A stretch of DNA of 64,000 bases from Triops longicaudatus (taxonomy: Eukaryota > Arthropoda > Branchiopoda > Notostraca > Triopsidae): NCBI GenBank assembly GCA_022885665.1, contig JAGQDJ010000202.1:806001-870000 (forward strand), read 5' to 3'. How positions within the stretch are numbered: the first letter of the stretch is position 1; each line of letters begins with the position of its first letter. Shown piece by piece: positions 1-13,618 of this stretch. The notes under the pieces are model-generated. The model worked only from the letters and a program-made list of their open reading frames with translations, did not search any database and was not told the DNA's origin. The translations under genes and the position numbers were made by a program.

Positions 1-49
1 AACGCAAAAAATAAATAAAACGCCTGTAGTAAATTTAAACTGAAGATAC

Positions 50-199
50 CTTGGATTTGTCCAGGAGTTGCCAAGCGAAAGACCAGGCTAAAGGGGAAGA
101 TTGCGCGGATGTTAACCAGAGATTAAGTTGTGATTGACTGGCTAGGTTACTGTAAAAATGTTTAACAGCTTTTTCGACATGTTCGGCTGTAAATTCCAT
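50..199 (-). CDS. IPO13: Importin-13, first coding exon (gene continues off the left edge)
   Basis: On the minus strand an ATG at 199 opens 50 codons that end in phase 0 at a consensus donor (GTATCT, plus positions 49-44). The peptide begins MEFTAEHVEKAVKHFY and later reads WLTSAQSSPLAWSFAWQLL. This matches the N-terminal HEAT repeats of importin-13, whose human protein has a closely similar WLMQAQVSPQAWHFSWQLL stretch (family sequence recalled from memory). Importin-13 is a karyopherin-beta that carries cargo such as UBC9 and the MAGO-Y14 dimer into the nucleus and exports eIF1A, under RanGTP control. The remaining exons lie outside the window. It is in tandem with KIF21, which lies upstream on the same strand. 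The identification rests on one 50-residue exon, so a related importin-beta remains possible. Confidence 0.85.
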
Positions 200-1204
200 A
201 TTTTAATGACTAGCGAAACGGCAGAGGCTGATGCACACACGGCTTGCAACCAAGATGAAGTTAACAAAGCAATTCAGCTAAACTTCTTTAATAAAATTTA
301 AAAATGCTTTTGACGTTTGTTATCACTTTTGGTCTAATTTCTTTCTAGAGGCTTAAAAGTGAGCATGCTTTTTTCAAAACTGAACATAAGTTGGTTTCGC
401 TCGGTTCGGTGAAACACCATGGCAAAATCAAAACAAACGTGGTGGTTAAATATCGAATTTTGAAGCTATCGATACTTAACTGTGGGTCGCTTTTTAGGCG
501 GCAATTTCGATTCGAATATAAATCCGACTCCTTTATTGAAATTACTATACCGACTTTGCAATATTTAGCAAGATACAAGTAGTACAGACCATGAAAAATA
601 GTCAATGGAAAATTCTGTTGAACATGAATCAATGAGGTGATGAACAACTTTAGCTAGACGTAGCTTCTAATCTCCATTTTCTTTCTTCTTTACAGCACGC
701 CGGCTAAACACGAATTCCGTATGCGATATTCACAAAGCTCGTCTGACTTTGTATATTCCAAAGCATACAATAAAATCGTTTCTAATAGTCTGATAAGGTA
801 ATTACGGAATACTCATGGAATAAAACGTCTGACTCAAATTCTCCCATTGTTTCTTTATTACGCGCAAACAAGTAGGACTAATGAATTGGTGAAGCGTGAC
901 TGAGTTGTTGTAAACTGAAAGGAAGGTTACATCTGTCGTTTAGTTCACAATGTATTTACCTCCTAAATAGCGACAGCCATGGAGATTGCTGCAATAGACT
1001 CAATAAAAAAAAACTATATAAATTAAGAAATACATCTTTCACGGTACACAACCAAGGTTAATACAATCCTTTTTTTCAAACTAGTTAAGTCTGGAGGTAT
1101 AGGATGAAAATTGGAATGTAGCTGCAATAATACAAAATTGTACAGTTATCTAAAAATGCGCCCACCACAAACGGCCGGAATGTATGCAGGACAAGATCGT
1201 TAAA
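200..1204. other. Spacer: importin-13 upstream region and KIF21 3' UTR
   Basis: No coding exon is visible on either strand. The right part should be the KIF21 3' UTR. The left part should hold the importin-13 5' UTR and promoter, but I see no TATA box. Short open frames at 345-647 (minus) and 391-582 (plus) overlap antisense and show no family resemblance. Confidence 0.6.
854..859 (-). terminator. Candidate poly(A) signal for KIF21
   Basis: AATAAA on the minus strand, about 346 bases past the KIF21 stop codon, and the first canonical signal I find there. A mapped 3' end is not available. Confidence 0.4.
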
Positions 1205-4200
1205 TTATTCATAATCAGGTGAGACATCCAGGTTGTTTCTTACTCGCCACAATCCCACCGTATTATCACTAGAATGAAAAATTAACAATTACGTAAACCG
1301 ATAATCATTCTTACATCGAATGTACCTTGAGGCAGTAAAGACGTGGGTCGAGTTCGTAGCAATTGCATTGATACCATAATTATGAGCCTTCATTTCACCT
1401 AAAGCTGCTCCAGCATCCGTTGACCACAGCCTCAAATGCCCAGCACGACAGCCTGAGACTAAGTACTGCCCACCGGGCAGTACACTCATTCCACAAATCC
1501 AGTCTTTATGTACGTTGTTCAAAGATTGCACCATTTCGGCGTGCTCCAAGTCCCACTTCTTGATACAAGCATCACGTGAGCCCGAAAAGAGCACCGATCC
1601 ATGCATAGCTAAACACTGCACACCGTCATAATGCGGTGGATCCAAGTTGAATCTAGGCGTAATTAACCCACTCGCGCCTTCGCCCACATCGAAAACCTAT
1701 TAATATGCCACAAAGAAAACACAAATATAGCACTACATTGTAAGTAATTACAAAGAGCAGACAAAAGCTCAAAGACACCAAACTTTTCTTGTAAAACGCT
1801 ACAGACTTGAAAGAATACAATAATGGATAAGATTTAGTCTTCATTGGACACCACTGTGCCAAGTATTTTAGTTTACATAAAATTAAGAAGAGAAAATTAC
1901 TTTGATGTAATGATCTTTGGAGCCCGTAATAACTAGCTCTCCATTAGGTGTGCTTTCTTCGTTCGTTGCCAACTGCGGCGCAACGGCTAAACACATCACT
2001 GCTGCTTGATGTCCTCCACTTAATTTAGCCACAACTGCATACCTGAAAGAAGATGGGATACGGTTATCTTTATGCCTTGCACTTTATAATGAAATCCATA
2101 AATCTCAATATTTTTTCGGTTCTTCATTTCTTTACCTCCTAAGATCAAAAGCTCGGACTTGATTGCCGGCGGCGGAATACAGAAGATTAGGGTGAATTTG
2201 ACTAAGAGCAATGTCGTTGACTAAGGTTTCGCCGGGTGGTAATTGGACACTGCGAGAAACTAATCCCACTGGCTGGGTAAGAGACGTGCTTCCCGACGAG
2301 CTAGAATATAAATACACAAATGAAACAAAATGTTCACGCAAAGGTAAGGAGAGAAGCATGGTGAATGGCAATGGCCATGTAATGCCTACGACTCCCAAGT
2401 AAAATAAATCATACCTATTGAATAACACCTACAGAGCAAATCTAAGTGGTTTATGTAAGTGCTTTTTAGGTAAGGATAAACAGCTGAAAGTAAATCCAGC
2501 GACAACAGAAGTAGGTGACTTAAAACCAAAACTAGCCAAGCGGTGAAAACTGAATAGTAGAAAGCAGCTTACCATAAAGTTTTCAAACAACGGACTGGGT
2601 TGAGACGCAAGTCCCAGATTTTTATGAAAGCAGACGAGACACTGAATACGAGACGACTGGACTCGGAATATCGGACAGCGACTACATTGTTGGGATGATT
2701 TTCTAATGTCACGATTTCTCTTCCGCTGACCAAATCCCAGACTTTCACTGTGCGATCTGAAGAGGGAAAAATCAGACCACTAATTCAACAGGAATTATAG
2801 TCAACAAAAGTAAAAAAAAAAAAAAAAAGACAGACGCTTTTCATAGGCCATTAAAAATTAACTTTAAAAGCTAAATCAAACTTGCACAAAGAAAACTAAT
2901 TTTGAAATACAATTGACGGTGGCATCGATAGAAAAATAAGCTAAGTAAGACAAACTTTTCTTGAACTTAATTATGAACAGGTATTAAAAATATTCCTGTA
3001 ACTTACCTTTAGAACCACTGAAAAGTCGGTCATCTGTTGCACAAATAGACAAAACTGCTTTCGAATGCCCTTCCGCCACGAACGAACATAACAAAGGCGT
3101 TTTATTGCTCATCTGCCCGATAAACATAGAAGGAAAAATTCATTACAAAAGCACGCTGCTAAATCATTTCCTTGCAAAACCCAACACAGCGAAAGCCCGC
3201 ACTTGCAAACATTCATTTACCTCACCTTATTAGCGTTACCTTATCGTTTGAAAATTCTTCCTTACCACGCCGTACAGTATTTGCAAAATAAAATTCGACT
3301 TTAAAATTTCAACCTTACATTCTATAAACTCAGATTTATCAGCTCGTACAAGCTTGACATCCAGCAGACATTTCCGCCAAGTATGTATAATTGAAAAATT
3401 AGTTTTAAAAATACAGTCCTTACCTTTCCAGCAAAAGCATTTATGGTTCCCGTACCAGGTTGCTGCTCTGTCGCTACAGCTGTCCCAGAAGTCAATCTCG
3501 AAAAAACGTTCGGATTTTCCTCCCGACTCGTACTGCGTCGGTAAGTGGGTGGGGAAGAAGGGGGCGTGGTTATTTCAGGATCACTTAAAAGACGTCAACA
3601 AGTAAAAAGCCGCAGCCCAATACCATCCCAAAACAGGAAAAGAAACAAACACAATAAACGCAAAGGTTAGTCTACATTAAAGCCCCGTCACCTGCAAAAA
3701 ATTGACTCCAAAATACAAAAATAAATATACAATAATAAAAAATAGTTCCTCTCTTTAAGACTCCACAACGTTAGTAACATGGAAACACTCAAGCTTACGA
3801 AGAAAGCAGACGTGCAGCAGCCAAGTTGGTTGCGCTCAAATTAGCCGTTTTACGAGCCAAGCGAGGTGAAGGTGGCTCGGTTTTCAAGGTCAAGCTCCGG
3901 GTCATGAGGTCAGAAGACGGGGGCACGGCAGCAACCAAAGTACGGCTCAATCCTCCACTGACTCCAGCGACACCCATACTGCGCAACGGACCCGGTGCGC
4001 TAGGAACGCGTTGCATTGCTTTAGCAGCAACTGCTGTTGTGGAATTATTCGTCGGACCACCATACGGTGGTGGCCTGGCGTGCGGAGTAAAGGAAATGAC
4101 CGCGTCTGTGTCAGACAACTTTGCGCCGTCGTCTTCTTCTTCCTGAGCTGCTCCACCAGTCAAATTCTGCTGAAAACCGTACAAGAGTTCGTCCGGTAAC

Positions 4201-7200
4201 GCCGTGCGCCGGCGTGCTTTGTTGGCTTTGGTGGTGAGGGTGGCAGTGACGGGTGCTACAGCGGTTAATGACGGCCCGGCCGAAGATAAATCCGTCGGGG
4301 AAGCTGAACGGGATGAGTCAAGGCTGCCAAGGGGGATGGCGTCATAGGAAGTTGAGTCAATGACCGGGAATGTGGTGTTACTGGCTGCCATGAGATTATA
4401 CACTTCGACATCCGAGTTGACCAGTAAATGTTGGAGCAATTGTTGGTGGATTGCATTGTTTTCTGAAACTTGTTTCAAGTTAGTTTGAACTTCTTGAAAC
4501 TGGTACTCCCGCTGAGACGCTAAAATGGACTGGTTAATTGTCATGGTGAGTAGCTTCTGTATGAGATAACGAGCTTCCTCAACCGAGATCGTTTGAAGGA
4601 CTTTGGCGGACTCCAGAGCGTCTAGCCCTTCTCTGCCGTCTTCGAGTTGCATAATTTGTTGCTGACAGTCGCTGATTGTGTCTTGGATGTAATCAATATT
4701 TGCTCGCAGGCTCTCTAGCTGATCTTCCAGTTCCTGGACAAAGCTCTCGTCCCGGCCTTCCATAACTGCACGATTGCGCTGCGCCAAAGTGCGTTCAAGC
4801 GCTACGCGAAGTTCGTCTCGTTGGCGGAGTGAACTATACATAAACAAATTCAGGAAACCAGTTAAAAGTTAAACAGGATGAAGCTTATTTCCTTCAGTTT
4901 TAACAATATTTGGGAAAATATTAGGTTTCTTTGTTGGTAAAGTTGGTGCAAATTAAACTGTAAAAACTAACCAAAAATATATATTTTTTTACCGTTCCAT
5001 TTCGCGTTCCATGCTTGACACGGCTTGTTTGCTAACCGCTAATTGCATCACCTCCTTTTCCATCTTTTGCCATTTCTGTTTAGCCGCTTTTGGCGAAAAG
5101 GGCAATCGGCGAGCAGCTAAAAAGAAATACAATTTATAAAAGACGTTGAAAAGTTGGTTCTCATTTTTCCATTTCGAACCGCAAAATTTTCATAATTGAA
5201 AGAACTATTATTTTGATATTCAACGAGCTTAAATTTTGAAAAGCTACATTGTATAAACTGTACGGTTTTTATGACACTTACCTCGGACCTGGGCAGTTAA
5301 AGGAACACGTCCGGCAGCTTTTTCGCTCAAACTGCCTTTAGCCATTTTTCTCAACGCGCTTACTTCCTCCTGTTTGCGTCGTAAAACCGTATCCTTCAGG
5401 TGCTTCTCTGCTTGCAATGTTCGAATCTTGTTTTCATGCTGCCGTGTTTGCTTGCGTAGCTGCATAATTTCCTTCTGACGCTTCATTTCCTCTTCTTTGT
5501 GCTTGCAGGCTTCTTCGCGCATGCGTTGCATTAGCTTTACCTTGTTCTTCTTGATTTCAGCCAAATCTGCGCGCAATGTTTTCAGCTGCCTTTCGTACTC
5601 GCCTTGGTTGCGCAATAATTTTGCATGCTCGCGCTGTGCGGATTGCAAACGCTTCAGTTCTTTTTGTAAATCACCCAATTTTTTCTCGTAATCTTCCTTG
5701 ATTTTCTTGACTTTCTCTTCGGCCTGCAGATTGGGTGGTCCGCCTCCTAAAATTGCCCCAAAATAAAATATCCGTACATTTTTATTTTCCGTATGCTGAA
5801 AATTGTGTAAAGAATAAGAAAGAAAAATTGAATACAATGTAAACCAAAGGAAACAAAAATCACGAAAATAAGGTAAGAAATTTTAAGTAAACTCAATAAT
5901 ACAAGGTCAAATAAACAAAATACACGAATTTTTAAATAGAAATAAAGCAATACAAAAATCAAATAAAATGCAAATTCATTCAGGGAAAAAAATTGTGTAC
6001 AACTAAAAGATCACGCGCAGTTGTGTGTAATAAATGTGAAATAATTATTTTAAGACATCTTACGATTTTCCAACGCTGCGAAGCATAAAATACGCGAAAG
6101 GTTAGTGACTGTTACGACTGTAGCCTCGAATTTACGGACATGTTTGGGTTCGTAAAAGACTTTGCTATAATTGGAGAACAATCCAAAAATACACTTACCA
6201 TAACCGGATAAAACTCGATCACGCTCGATCTCCACATTACGGATTTTCGTCTGCAATTGCTGCATTTTGCTCTCATATTGCTCTTTCAAGAGATCAAGCC
6301 GTTTTTGCGACAACTCCAACTCATCAATCAGTCGTTGTTTCATAGTAATTTCAGACGTCAACTCAGCCAATTCAGCACCGTACTTCTCGGTCAGTTGCTC
6401 TTCTTCGTCTTCGCTGGTTTCACTTTCGGAAGCTTCACCGTCTTTACCTATTCAACAGACATCATCCAAATTAAAACACATAACTTGAGCAAGTTCTTTA
6501 TTTTTTTAAGAATAGAGATGAGTACGAAATTTTACCTTTATCTTCACTTTCACTTGTATCACTCTCCAAATCCTCTTCTTCCCTTTCGTCACCATCTTCC
6601 TTCGCGCCAGATTCAGACCGAGTCGATCGTTCCCGTTCATTTAGCCTGTTCTTCTTGATAAGTGTTTGCTTTTTTTCCAACCCCCGACGAGCTTCTATGA
6701 TCAGCTGTTGGACTTGATTTCCACTGTCTTCTACTCCCACGTCGTAGTGACCTGTAACAATTAAAAAAAAAGTAATATCTTTTTCGGTTCTTTCTATCAT
6801 TTTTCAAAAGATTCCCTACCAGCAATAGCTACATGGGAGGGGCTAGAAATAGCTTTGATAGGCGAACGTTGAGCTAAGGCTTTGCGAAGCTGTACCGCAA
6901 TGTTTTCCGATTCGCATAGTTTGGCTCGCAGTTCCTCAATTTCTTGCAGATAACCCTGAATGAGTTTCGTGACGTCAGAATCTTCACCAGCCGTCATCCA
7001 GTCGCCCTGGGCTCTTTCTGCTAGCAATTGGCTGTTCCGGGCCGTCAACGAATCGACCGTCTCCTGTAAAGCTTTAATCCGCGTGCGTAAATTGCCATTT
7101 TCCGTCTGGAGTAGTTTATTTTCATGGAACATGTCGTTTATGGACTCTTCTCCGTCGCCATTTATCACCCGTTTACCCTATAACAATACAAATTACACTT

Positions 7201-10200
7201 AACGTATAAGCTTGCTGCCTATTCACAACGAAATTGAAAGAGTACATATTAAGCTACTTTGTTTATGACAAATAATTACCTGTTTGTACTCTGCCAACTC
7301 CAACTGAAGCTGAGCAATTTCTTGGCGTAGCAATGCCAAAGTTTTGGAGTTTTTGTCTTGATTGACGGTAATACGATTCTGAATGTTGCGTGCACGATTG
7401 GCGTATTTGAGTGTGTTCAAGGTTTCCATGAAATCGCGATCTGATGGTGACACGCAAGCAATCATCAATGTCCGACTGTTTCCTGTAATAACAATAATAA
7501 CAAAACATAATTAGTAGCGACAGTTGAACTCAGAAAAATACGCTGATGAGTACAATAAAAAATAATTATTTTTTAACGATGCGTTGAAGCAAAACAGAAA
7601 AACAAAAATTATTACCACCAAGTGAATCTTGTAGCAGGCGTGTTAACTTGGAATCACGGTAGGGAACATGCGAAACACGTCGAGACCTATCTCCTAAAGC
7701 TGAAATCACATTTCCCAAAGCCAACTGGAAACAAATAAAAATTAAATGTTTTAAATAATTCAAAGATCACGTACGATAAATACAGGAAAAATGTTCACAA
7801 TATACAAGAAATTTAACAGCCAAAACGCTGTTAATTTAACGCTACACGTTAAATTAAAATTTTAAAATTTACGTAGCAATCTTTCAAATATGATTTCAGA
7901 ATTTTCAACAACTTTCCAGCAAGTACGAGACAGAATGGAGGAACAAAATATTCAAGGAGCCGACAAGGGGAAAATTAAAAAACTTCCTGCAGTAAGAAAA
8001 CGCAAAAAAATCTCACCAAACCACAATTTATAGAGATTCCTTCCTTGGCACGGTCCCCTGTAGCTCCAGTACGCTTCAGGCGTTCGGAACCAGCCAAATC
8101 CACGAAATGTAGTTTGGCTGTTAGGGTTTCGAATTCTGGAGCGCCGCCTTCTTCCTATTCACGTTAATAAAATATCAGTTAACAACACACTTTACACGAC
8201 ATCTATCAACGCTAATAATTATAACTTACTGGCATATCATACTATTACCTTAAATGTTGGTAAAACCAAAAGATACTTATACAATACATATGCCTTGTGT
8301 TTATTCAGGAAGCTTGAAACGATTACAAATCCCAACAAATAATAAGAAATATCAACAAAAACTACGAGAATTCGAGTTTTCACCTTGTTCTTTCTTAGAA
8401 TACTTTTAACGAAAAAGCTACAACTCACGATATTGTAAGGCAATTTAAAACGTCTAGCTGAACAAGGAAAAGAAAAACACGAAAAACTCTCACACGCTAC
8501 TTCATGCTACCTCCTAGTTCTGCCCAATTAATTTTGTAAAAGTTACGTACTGAAGACAAAAACGAATGACGCGTCTTCCAACTATAAGTTGCTTTAAAAA
8601 GATTATTTGAATTTCTGTTGTTGTTTTTTTAAAAAAATTGTGAATTGTGTTTTCAGTTTGCAAATGAAAGCTTTATACCAACCCGTTTGCCTTCTGAATG
8701 CAAAAAAAGCGAAACCGAAAGTCTGTTTACAACAAAAAAAACTTTATGCCTACCATAATTGCTAAAATTAAAAACCGCCAATAAGCAGTCAAGAAAACCT
8801 ATCTCTCGTTTTAATCATCCCTGTCATGAAAAATATTACCTCGGATGGTACCAATCGCTGTTGTTTAATATGTAAAGTGAAAATTGCATGACTCCGGGAG
8901 GATTGGGCGTTCATCTGGGTGCTGGCAGTGGTTCGCGATAAAGCACCTGCTTTCAAACATTGGAGCGTTTCTTGCATCGAAGTCACAAGACGAGTGGCCA
9001 CTCCTGTGACGTAAATTCCACCTAAGGCATCTTCATGGATTCGTATACTCGATCTTTTATCCTGCGAAAATGAAACACAGTGCAGAAATCAACAAAGCGC
9101 CTGTTTGTCTATGCATCTATTAGACCAAGGACGAGCTGGTTCTTTTAATTTACGTTTCTCGCTGGGTCGAACAAATCATAAATCTCTTCGTTGTACAACT
9201 CCATGAACTGGGCATTCATTTTAAATTCCGGAGGCGGTTGGCCAGCGTCAACGGCTGCTTGGCGAATTTCTTCCATACTGGTAAACAAGTGATGAACAGC
9301 ACGTGGGATAATGCCTTGCTCAGGTGCCAAGTCACCTGAGGCTGACGTCAAATCCATATCAAACCCGGTTCCCATGGTATAAGTTTTGCCAGATCCGGTC
9401 TAGAGAAAACATTTGATTCAGAAACTCTTCTGTCCGACTCCGCATAACCAAATATAGAATTTGAAAGTCACACGGGGTGCTAAACAATCGTAAAGGTACG
9501 ACGCCGAGACGCGAAATGCTAGTTTAATCTTATTTTCAAACTTCATTACGTCATCTCTGCTTCTTTGGTACACAATATTTGCTACGTGAACGGCTAGAAA
9601 TACAGAAAGGTAGTTATTTATATTCACAAATAAAGCGTCCCACCCAACGCTGCGACACGCTAGGTAAGCGTCGCGACATCGAAGAAATGTGTCTATATTT
9701 TTTTCGGGAACTTGTTCTACCACACAGTTTCGCAAAAGCGTAGTAAAAAGTCTTCTGGTTCGCGCTACGTCCCACTTGCATACAAGGCCTTGAACCACAG
9801 GAACGCAGACATAGCTCCAAAGACATTACCAGATGGGTTTGAACAATAGCGAACAGAGAAATCGGACAGCGCGAAAAATTGATTATCGTTCCGTTTCTCA
9901 CGAACGGGTTACGTACATTAGTAAGAGAATGTGTCTGTTCATGCACCTTTGTATTATTCATCAGTTAATTTGAATAAAGATGATACGTACCTGACCATAG
10001 GCCAAAATGGTAGCGTTGTAACCGTCTAAGGTGCCTCGTATAAGGTCTTTGACACATGCTTCATAAACGGATTCTTGTAGGGTACCGGTATCGAAAACAT
10101 GATCGTACGTAAATGCCTTATCAGATCCAAGCCAAATTTGGGGTTCACCAGGTGTGACTTGGGTGCAAACCCGGCACATATCGATCACTTCGCTAGGCAC

Positions 10201-13200
10201 TTGAGGACGAATCCTACGAAAAGAACAGAAGATCGAGATTTTACATAGAAATATCGTTCACACGATGCAAACAAGTACTAAAAATGTTAAAATCAATCGT
10301 TCCCAAGTTCTGAAGCTTACAATAAGGATGTGAAAAAAAAAAACACACACGCCAAATTAGGGATAATTTGGAGGGGGGGGCAAAATAGCAAAGATCAATT
10401 GTTGAGCATTTTCGCAACAACTAAAAACTATTAGATAACTTAACAATGAAAATATGCTCGAAATAGATAAATAAGCACATCACACTGAATGTAACGTCCA
10501 GAGCGTTCTTTCTAAAAACGACTCTCTTCATTTTCAAAATTTGACTCATATTTTTGTAGTTTTGACAAATTCAAAAATTAAATACTTTTCCAATATGAAC
10601 ACATTCAGTACTTTTAAAGCGAATACTCAGTATAATAACATCTTTCTTATAGATTTCTTTATTGACGACAAATGCCATTACATTCTTATAGTGAGAAGCG
10701 CAGATCGCTTCAAGATCTGAAAAATTAATAAACCGTTATCCGTGAAGCATATCTAAGTTATTTAGCGTTAAGCTTACAAATTTACTACTATTTTTATTTA
10801 CGTCCGTGTAATTTTTAAATAAAATGATTGACTGTAAGCAAAGGTCTACAGCTCAATCCAGAACGTAACCAAGGAATTACGCTAAATAACAGTAGAACTC
10901 TGAAATTACCAAATGGCCGGGATCGGAGGGTATTGTGTCGAGAAGGATAATTGTCAAAATTGGTCTTAATGTCTTGGACTTAAGTTTTGAAAACCTGATG
11001 CTGAATAATATTTTTTTAAAAATAACTTCAAACTTCAGTTATACTTTCGTGAGAACCTTTCGAGAAATCTTGCAATATTTACGAGAAAATGCTGCGAAAT
11101 CACTGTGGAAACCCACCTTAACGACAGGAAGCTTTGCCGAGGCGGCTGACATGACCGGGAGTTTCAATAACTAAGGCTTATAATATCGGAGTTTTGGCGT
11201 AATGTTATTAGATAAGTGTCGCGAAGTCAGTCAAAGTCAAGTTTTGTGCTTTGTTACGTTTCCATGTTACATAGCTAAGCCACGAATGTTTCTTCACAAA
11301 GAATCACATTTAGCTTGGAAGTTTCCTGTCTTTAATGGGTAAATCAAAAGGTTTACGACTTTTCGAGCGGACGCTGTAATTTAAAACAATTCTTTTCCTC
11401 ATTTTCACTCCTTTGTTCTTGTATCAATAATCCACAATCCAAGTCACAAAGGTCGTGATGTTTCATTCCCGAAAGAGACAAATCGTGGGAGTTTTCAGCG
11501 ATAATGTTGCCTTTCGGAACTTGACACCCGCCATTTCACCTGCAAGGTAGGAAGACGCACGACATGCGTGTAAAGTTGGCTTGTCTACATGTGTGACCAC
11601 AACTTCCGTTACCATTGTCTCTGTATGCGTGTTAGTTTTCTGTTAGTTTTGTGTGATACCTGCGGCTTTTTAGGCCAGGTGACAATTTCCGCTGGCACTG
11701 TATTAAAAAGGGGAACATGAGAAGATCGGCGCTACTTCTGTTTCCTTTCCTTTTCTTCCTACCTGCGCCAGGTGCAGTGAACATGCTTTGCATAATTTGT
11801 TAAAAGTACCACTATGTTTTGAGTAGCCGAAAGAGAGACTTTCATTCATTCACTGGCCCCGTAGCCTGTTTTCTCCCCCCAAAACCTGCATTCATTTAAC
11901 AGGTGAATTCCTTAATTTATTGCTTTTTCTTTCGCCGCATCAAAGCGAAACGCCGGATCATCAACAAAGATAATCGTAAAAACATTTGTAAGAAAGTTTG
12001 GTAGCATTTTACCTTTTTACGACTAAACTTTCACCGCATGGCAACATTCTAAGTCAGTTTTAAGATCTAAAAAGAAATTGCAAACCCCTGAGTTACGTCG
12101 CGCTTTCTGCTTACAATGTAAGTTCTTGTTAAAAAAAAAAAGAAAGAACAGAAGGAAATTAAATAAATAAATATACAAATACATAAAATACACTCAAGTA
12201 GAAAATAACCTTCATTGATTCTCACACTACTTTCAACTTCTGACATAAAAGAGAATTGGAATGTTTGCTACCAAAACCCGAGACGGAGGACGCATGTTTC
12301 CCATTCCACAACTTTACTTACAAAACAACGCTATCGTAAATTTAAGCGTTCTCACTAGAATTGATAGAGACCAAATAAACTTTACAATATTTCTTCAAGA
12401 ACTTTCAATAGACATAGCTACACAAGATACGGAATAGATGGTATCATCAAATAAAAGAAGTCAGTGAATGCATACACAGCGTAGAAGGATAGATTTCTCT
12501 GCAATAACAATGCGAGATTTCGTGGAACTTCCACCTTTTCTGAATTTCTGCTAGGAACAGTTAGAAATTCTGAAACTTATAAAAGAAAAGCGAAAACTAT
12601 TTAATTTGAACATATCACAATTTATGAATGACGGTAAAAAAAATGTTTCAGAACATGGAAAAGTTGTAAGGAGATATGGTTTCTAGTGCTTTACCATAAA
12701 TTTATGAAAACCCAGCATATTCACATGTGCGCTTTCGCCTCGCGAAAGAACAAGCGTGGCTGTCTTGTAAGGGTCCATTCAGAACCATTTAAAATGTACA
12801 CGTCGTGTGCGAGCTTATCTTTTCCTTTTCTCCGGTTGTTAAGGTCTTGTCCGAGAAATCCAAGGACTTTTAAATAAGCAAGCCAAAAGGACTCTGGCGT
12901 CCTAAGTAAAAATTCTCCTCCGAGAACCTGGTCGGACGATGGCGTTGGCCCTGACTTGTAATTCCTTACATGGTTTAAAAGGGAAATCGTCCCTTTTTCG
13001 GGGAGTTTAAGGATCCGGGGGTGGTTAGGTGGAGTTTTTGGCAAGGTTAGTAACCCACCCGCGATCGCCTTTCGAAAATTGTTAATGCTATGGAAATTGG
13101 AAAACCCAACAGTTTTGACAGATTCGGAAAGTGTGAAGAGCTTGTCGTTCTTCACGCCTCAAAGCTAACATTGTTTGACACCTTGGGTCAGTTGATTGAT

Positions 13201-13618
13201 AGGAATACCAGATTTAGATAAACTACTATCTTGAAGGGCGGTTTATGTTATTACGGAGATTATTTCCTCTAGTTTTTGCGTAACGATCTATTAACCTGTA
13301 ACCTTGAACGTGAAAATCCACCGGAAAGAAACAAAACTCGACGATCAATAATAACTTCGGTTGATAACCAACTGCTACCGCTAGCTACTTAAAAAGGCTG
13401 GGAAAAAAAATCTTCGTTGGACTCCCTCCAGAATCAATATCAGTCAACTTGCCAGCATTGCGACTGGGGCAAAGGTCGTAAAAAACGATCCTATTGTTGA
13501 AAATAAATGGACCTTGAAGGGAGACAAGTTTTATGTCGGAGCCACGTTCATTTAGAAGAGTTATTATGAAAAGTGGTAGTAATTACCTGAGCGCCACGCG
13601 AACACTTGACTCGTCCAT
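1205..13618 (-). CDS. KIF21: Kinesin-like protein KIF21 (kinesin-4 family), 21 exons
   Basis: A plus-end-directed microtubule motor that also restrains microtubule growth. Minus-strand exons: 13618-13587, 10213-9991, 9399-9154, 9062-8840, 8154-8017, 7724-7616, 7482-7280, 7177-6820, 6751-6536, 6447-6199, 6075-6064, 5746-5282, 5116-4993, 4833-3799, 3583-3424, 3112-3007, 2756-2573, 2300-2136, 2042-1901, 1696-1326, 1268-1205. The product has about 1607 residues, against 1637-1674 in human KIF21A/B. The motor head (1-370) shows the P-loop GQTGSGKT, switch I NAQSSRSH and switch II DLAGSE. A coiled coil follows (about 380-870), with acid-rich stretches in exons 9-10. The regulatory coiled coil contains ANIDYIQDTISDCQ. 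Seven WD40-type repeats fill the C-terminus from about 1265. M864 and R871 align with human KIF21A M947 and R954, the residues hit in congenital fibrosis of the extraocular muscles type 1. Exon 4 carries one base too many for the frame. Exon 11 is a 12-base microexon. Confidence 0.96.
10214..13586. other. KIF21 intron 1 (3.4 kb)
   Basis: This is the first and largest KIF21 intron, between the 32-base start exon and the exon beginning RIRPQ. First introns often hold regulatory elements. The only long open frame is 12721-13155 on the minus strand (144 codons), in a stretch richer in G+C than its surroundings. Its protein matches nothing I recognise and has no visible splice partner. I see no transposon ends. 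Confidence 0.6.

Noticed and set aside
3312..3370. Possible extra KIF21 exon (LVRADKSEFIE) ending at a GTAAGG donor
   Set aside because: Exons 15 and 16 already join in phase 0 with a sequence typical of the family, and this peptide matches nothing in KIF21.
9418..9961. Two overlapping minus-strand open frames (126 and 115 codons) in KIF21 intron 2
   Set aside because: They overlap in different frames, match no family, and lie wholly between two exons that join in phase.
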